64,000 nt of DNA, from positions 1 through 64,000 of the forward strand of contig CAYWKS010000005.1 of the NCBI GenBank assembly GCA_964458935.1, read 5' to 3'. The position numbers were made by a program, and so were the translations under genes. Every line of letters starts with the position of its first letter. Position 1 is the stretch's first letter. Shown here in pieces: positions 61,085 through 64,000 of this stretch. The notes below the pieces were generated by a model. It made no database searches and was not told the origin of the DNA. It was given only the letters and a program-made list of their open reading frames with translations. The stretch comes from CAYWKS01 sp964458935. GTDB taxonomy: Bacteria > Planctomycetota > Phycisphaerae > Phycisphaerales > Zrk34.

Positions 61085-64000
61085 ATGAGCTACAACACCA
61101 TGGAAACAATTCCGCAAGACAGCAGTCACAAATCGCGCCGGTTGCTGGTGGTACTCACGGTAGTCGTGCTGATCGTCGTCACAGGCGGGAGCATCTATTA
61201 CTGGCGTCTGAGCACACGCGCGGAGCATGTTGAAAACCTTAAGCCGCGTGGCCTCCAGCATGTGCAGGACGGCGAGTACGAAGCGGCTATGCAGCTCCTG
61301 AGTGGCTACCTCGGCCGCAACCCCAACGACGTTGAAGCGTTGCGCGGCTATGCCGAGGCTCGCGAGCACACCTACGAGCGCGGCGGTGCGCATATCAAGC
61401 AGGTTGTCGATGTCCGGCGACGGATACTTGAACTTGCCCCCGATGACCACGTCACGCGTCGCAAGCTGATGAAGCAGTATCTCGAGATAGGCTTCTTCAC
61501 CGAGGCCATCGAGCTCGCGGACAAGCTGGTGAGCGAAGACCCCAATGATCCACCGGCATTGCGTGTGAAGGCCCGGGCCTTGACGGAGAAGAATCAGTAC
61601 GAACAGGCTCTCGAAGTCACCCAGCGTTACTGTGCCGTCAGGCCCAACGATGTGGAAATGCATATGCTCGCGGTCCGCATCATTCAGGCTATGGGTCTAC
61701 GTGATCAGGACGCCGTCAAGCATGTCGCAGGAATACGCGTTGGCGACAGTGTGGAAGGTAACATCGCTGTGCAGGGACAGATCGCCGAGCGCATGCGAAC
61801 ATGGAAGTGGAATCAGTCGGAGCAGATGCGTAAAGAGCTGAGTGGATTGGTCGCACAGCACGGGCACGGGCAGGCTTTCATGGCCGTCCTTGGCTACGCC
61901 TACCACCTCAATGGTGACCTTAATCGCGCTCGCGAAGCGTACAAGCAGGCGGCCGATCGGGCACCGGACAATGCCGATGAGGCGGGTCGCCTCGCGACGC
62001 TCATGGACCGCTTGGGGCTGTTTGATGAAGCTACGACGTTGCTGATGCGGGCCGAGCAAAGCATTCAGGATGCGGATGTACAGCACTTGTACGTGCGTCG
62101 CTTGTGGGAGCGTGGTCAGGTGTCGAAGCTGCGCGAGCGCGCACGCTCTCTTGAACTGGGCGGCGTGCCGATTGATACGGACACCGTGGGGATCTGTGCG
62201 CTGGCTCTGGTTGTCGCAGGCCATGACGACCCGGCCGAGAGGCTGATCCATCAACTCGAGCAGTGGAAAGATGACGAACTGGCCGCCAGTTGGACGTCAC
62301 TGCTGCGCGTCTTGCAGGACGATAGTGCCAGCCCCGGGCGCCTCGAGCAGGTAACCGCGAAGGCGATGACCCATTTCTCGAAGCATCCCTACTTTCACTA
62401 CTACCATGGCGAGGCCGTGGCCGGGCAAGGCAAGACCGAGGAAGCCATTCAGGCATGGCAAACCGCCGGCCAACTCGCGCCCGCGTGGCCGATGCCGCTC
62501 GTCCGAATGTCGCACGCATTCTTGCAGACCGGTCGCGGACCACTGGCCGCGGCCACGGCCAAGGCGGCGGTCGGCCGGCACCCCAACGATCCACAAGCCA
62601 ATATTGCGTTCCTCCAGGCAGTGAGCCCGCAACTTGACCAACTGACCGACGACCAGATCACGCAGTTGGTCGAATGGGCCGACGCATTTGACACCCACTT
62701 GACGGCCGTCGCACGGCCGTACGTGTTGCCCATACGCATTGCCTTGAGGGCAAGGGCCGGCGAAGCAGACGAGGCACGCGGGCTCATCACCGCTGCCCTG
62801 CAGTCTGACGACCCCATCTCGGGCACGGTGTGGATGCAGATGGCCGCCGTTAGCGCCGAGTACAACCTGGATATGGTCGATCAGTGTCTTGACGCATATC
62901 GGCGCACTGAAGGCGCCACGCCCGCTTTTGCCGTAGCGGCCGCTGCACGTATTGCCGATGCCCAGGGTATCGATGAGGCTGTGGCGGCGTTCGATCGCGT
63001 GATGAGCCAGACCGCGCTTGATGACGAGGGGCGACGACAGGCGTGGGAAGTGGCGCGGGCCAGGTTGCTGGATCAGTTGCAGCACCCCGAGGCGGTTGAA
63101 GAATGGCAACGGCTCATCGAGCGCTATGCCGAAAACGCTCCAATGCTTTCCGCTGCTGTCGATGCGGCAGCACCTTGGCAACAGCGGGATGTAGCGAATA
63201 CGCTGGTACAGCAACTGGCGGCGACCGCGGGTAGCAAGAGTCTGGCGTACCGGCAGGCCTACGCTCAATTGCTCACGAGCAACGCGGATGCCAGTCAGCG
63301 AGAGCTTGCGGAGGCTGCCTCCCTGCTGCTCGATGTTACGCGCGAAGCGCCGTACCTGCTGAAGCCACACATCCAACTGGCAGAGTGTTTCCTGCGTTTG
63401 GACAATCCGGAGCGTGCTCTGGACCTGTTGCAGGAAGCGCAGGCGCTCACACCGCGGTCATTGGATATCGCGCTTCAGCGCTTGCACCTGCACCAACAAC
63501 TCGATCAGTGGGATCAGGCCAATCGCCTGATCGATCAGATCAGTGGGCAGTCGACCGCCACAATTTCGCAACGCATCAGCCTGGCGGGACTGATAGCTGT
63601 TCAGGGCGATACAGAAGAAGCTGAGCGTCGGCTAAAAGCCATACTCGACGAAGCGCCCGGGCATCAAATGGCCAAATTCTGGTTGGCCAACCTGCTGTGG
63701 GATCAGCAGCGGGATGCGGAGGCGCTGGCACACTTCGACGAGCTTATTGAAACTGATGATCCCCAGGTGTTGCGGCGGGCCATCGCCTTTTACAGTGATC
63801 AGGGCGATCCGGAGCAGGTGCAGGTGCTGCTGGGGAAGCTCGAGGCTAGCCCGCAAGTGCCATCTGTCGACAAAGCGGTTCTCCAGGCGCGCTTCGCGAT
63901 GCGCCAGGGTAACGTCGACCAGGCCGTATCGCATCTACGCAGTATCGCGAGCCGCGGCGAGGCCACACCCGCCGCGTACCGCCAGTTGATTGCCATCCAA
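61085..64000 (+). CDS. Large membrane-anchored TPR protein of the polysaccharide locus (3' end outside window)
   Basis: 972 codons are present without a stop. A short N-terminus leads to a membrane helix (LLVVLTVVVLIVVTGGSIYYW). Many TPR and TPR-like repeats follow, such as GLQHVQDGEYEAAMQLLSGYL, ALTEKNQYEQALEVTQRY, GYAYHLNGDLNRAREAYKQA and LDNPERALDLLQEAQALTP. Length and position after the Wzz-like gene recall PrsT-type TPR proteins of exosortase/PEP-CTERM loci, and a PEP-CTERM substrate is encoded in this window. That link is inferred. The ATG at 61085 or the in-frame ATG at 61100 could be the start; neither has a clear SD. Confidence 0.82.
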   Translation, partial: MSYNTMETIPQDSSHKSRRLLVVLTVVVLIVVTGGSIYYWRLSTRAEHVENLKPRGLQHVQDGEYEAAMQLLSGYLGRNPNDVEALRGYAEAREHTYERGGAHIKQVVDVRRRILELAPDDHVTRRKLMKQYLEIGFFTEAIELADKLVSEDPNDPPALRVKARALTEKNQYEQALEVTQRYCAVRPNDVEMHMLAVRIIQAMGLRDQDAVKHVAGIRVGDSVEGNIAVQGQIAERMRTWKWNQSEQMRKELSGLVAQHGHGQAFMAVLGYAYHLNGDLNRAREAYKQAADRAPDNADEAGRLATLMDRLGLFDEATTLLMRAEQSIQDADVQHLYVRRLWERGQVSKLRERARSLELGGVPIDTDTVGICALALVVAGHDDPAERLIHQLEQWKDDELAASWTSLLRVLQDDSASPGRLEQVTAKAMTHFSKHPYFHYYHGEAVAGQGKTEEAIQAWQTAGQLAPAWPMPLVRMSHAFLQTGRGPLAAATAKAAVGRHPNDPQANIAFLQAVSPQLDQLTDDQITQLVEWADAFDTHLTAVARPYVLPIRIALRARAGEADEARGLITAALQSDDPISGTVWMQMAAVSAEYNLDMVDQCLDAYRRTEGATPAFAVAAAARIADAQGIDEAVAAFDRVMSQTALDDEGRRQAWEVARARLLDQLQHPEAVEEWQRLIERYAENAPMLSAAVDAAAPWQQRDVANTLVQQLAATAGSKSLAYRQAYAQLLTSNADASQRELAEAASLLLDVTREAPYLLKPHIQLAECFLRLDNPERALDLLQEAQALTPRSLDIALQRLHLHQQLDQWDQANRLIDQISGQSTATISQRISLAGLIAVQGDTEEAERRLKAILDEAPGHQMAKFWLANLLWDQQRDAEALAHFDELIETDDPQVLRRAIAFYSDQGDPEQVQVLLGKLEASPQVPSVDKAVLQARFAMRQGNVDQAVSHLRSIASRGEATPAAYRQLIAIQ

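Noticed and set aside
1..64000. CRISPR arrays, tRNA or rRNA genes, prophage or integrative element
   Set aside because: No regularly spaced repeats, no tRNA cloverleaf or T-loop consensus, no rRNA motifs, and no integrase or phage structural proteins were seen by eye; a covariance-model scan could still find a missed tRNA.

Overview
The window is a high-GC bacterial chromosome segment, most likely from a planctomycete of the Phycisphaerae type. The support is indirect: a PEP-CTERM protein, a TIGR02597-like secreted protein, DUF481, scattered housekeeping genes and a mixed envelope gene repertoire. No rRNA, tRNA, CRISPR array or recognisable insertion sequence was seen, and taxonomy was not tested by any search.

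Region 1 (1-15300) is mostly housekeeping. It holds the 3' end of atpD with a strong terminator, a coiled-coil membrane protein, a ZIP metal transporter, a zinc-ribbon protein, a TPP enzyme/aldehyde dehydrogenase pair that could be a 2-oxoglutarate decarboxylase/succinate semialdehyde dehydrogenase shunt, a DUF481 outer-membrane protein, topA, miaA, a YeaQ/YmgE-type membrane protein, yjbQ, a stand-alone nuoC, a lipoprotein and a PhoD-like phosphatase. The last two share a duplicated C-terminal tail.

Region 2 (15300-30600) looks like one surface/uptake locus. A long structured leader precedes three secreted proteins (TIGR02597-like, PEP-CTERM and a large beta-helix-like protein). A helical secreted protein and a TonB-dependent receptor follow, and then a six-gene energiser in the order DUF3450, TtpC, ExbB, ExbD, TonB, TPR. 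This is the order of the Vibrio TonB2 cluster.

Region 3 (30700-46250) has a polytopic membrane protein and a GT2 glycosyltransferase, followed by a type II secretion operon: gspD, E, F, G, H, I, J, K, a GspC-like protein, GspL-like, GspM-like and a TPR lipoprotein. Most junctions are overlapping start/stop codons. No prepilin peptidase gene is present here.

Region 4 (46280-52070) carries HpnL-like and HpnN-like proteins, known from hopanoid transport loci. They flank an alpha/beta hydrolase whose nucleophile position is alanine and a PAPS-type sulfotransferase.

Region 5 (52070-53500) is about 1.4 kb without a convincing gene. It contains a dense run of seven inverted repeats.

Region 6 (53500-64000) is the start of an exopolysaccharide operon: LuxR-type response regulator, NusG/RfaH-like antiterminator, a WecA-GT4 fusion, a second LuxR-type regulator, a Wzz/BY-kinase-like protein and a large TPR protein that runs off the window. 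The Wzz/kinase protein appears to carry a two-motif MshEN-like (c-di-GMP-binding) module inserted in its P-loop domain. This is the most interesting candidate in the window.
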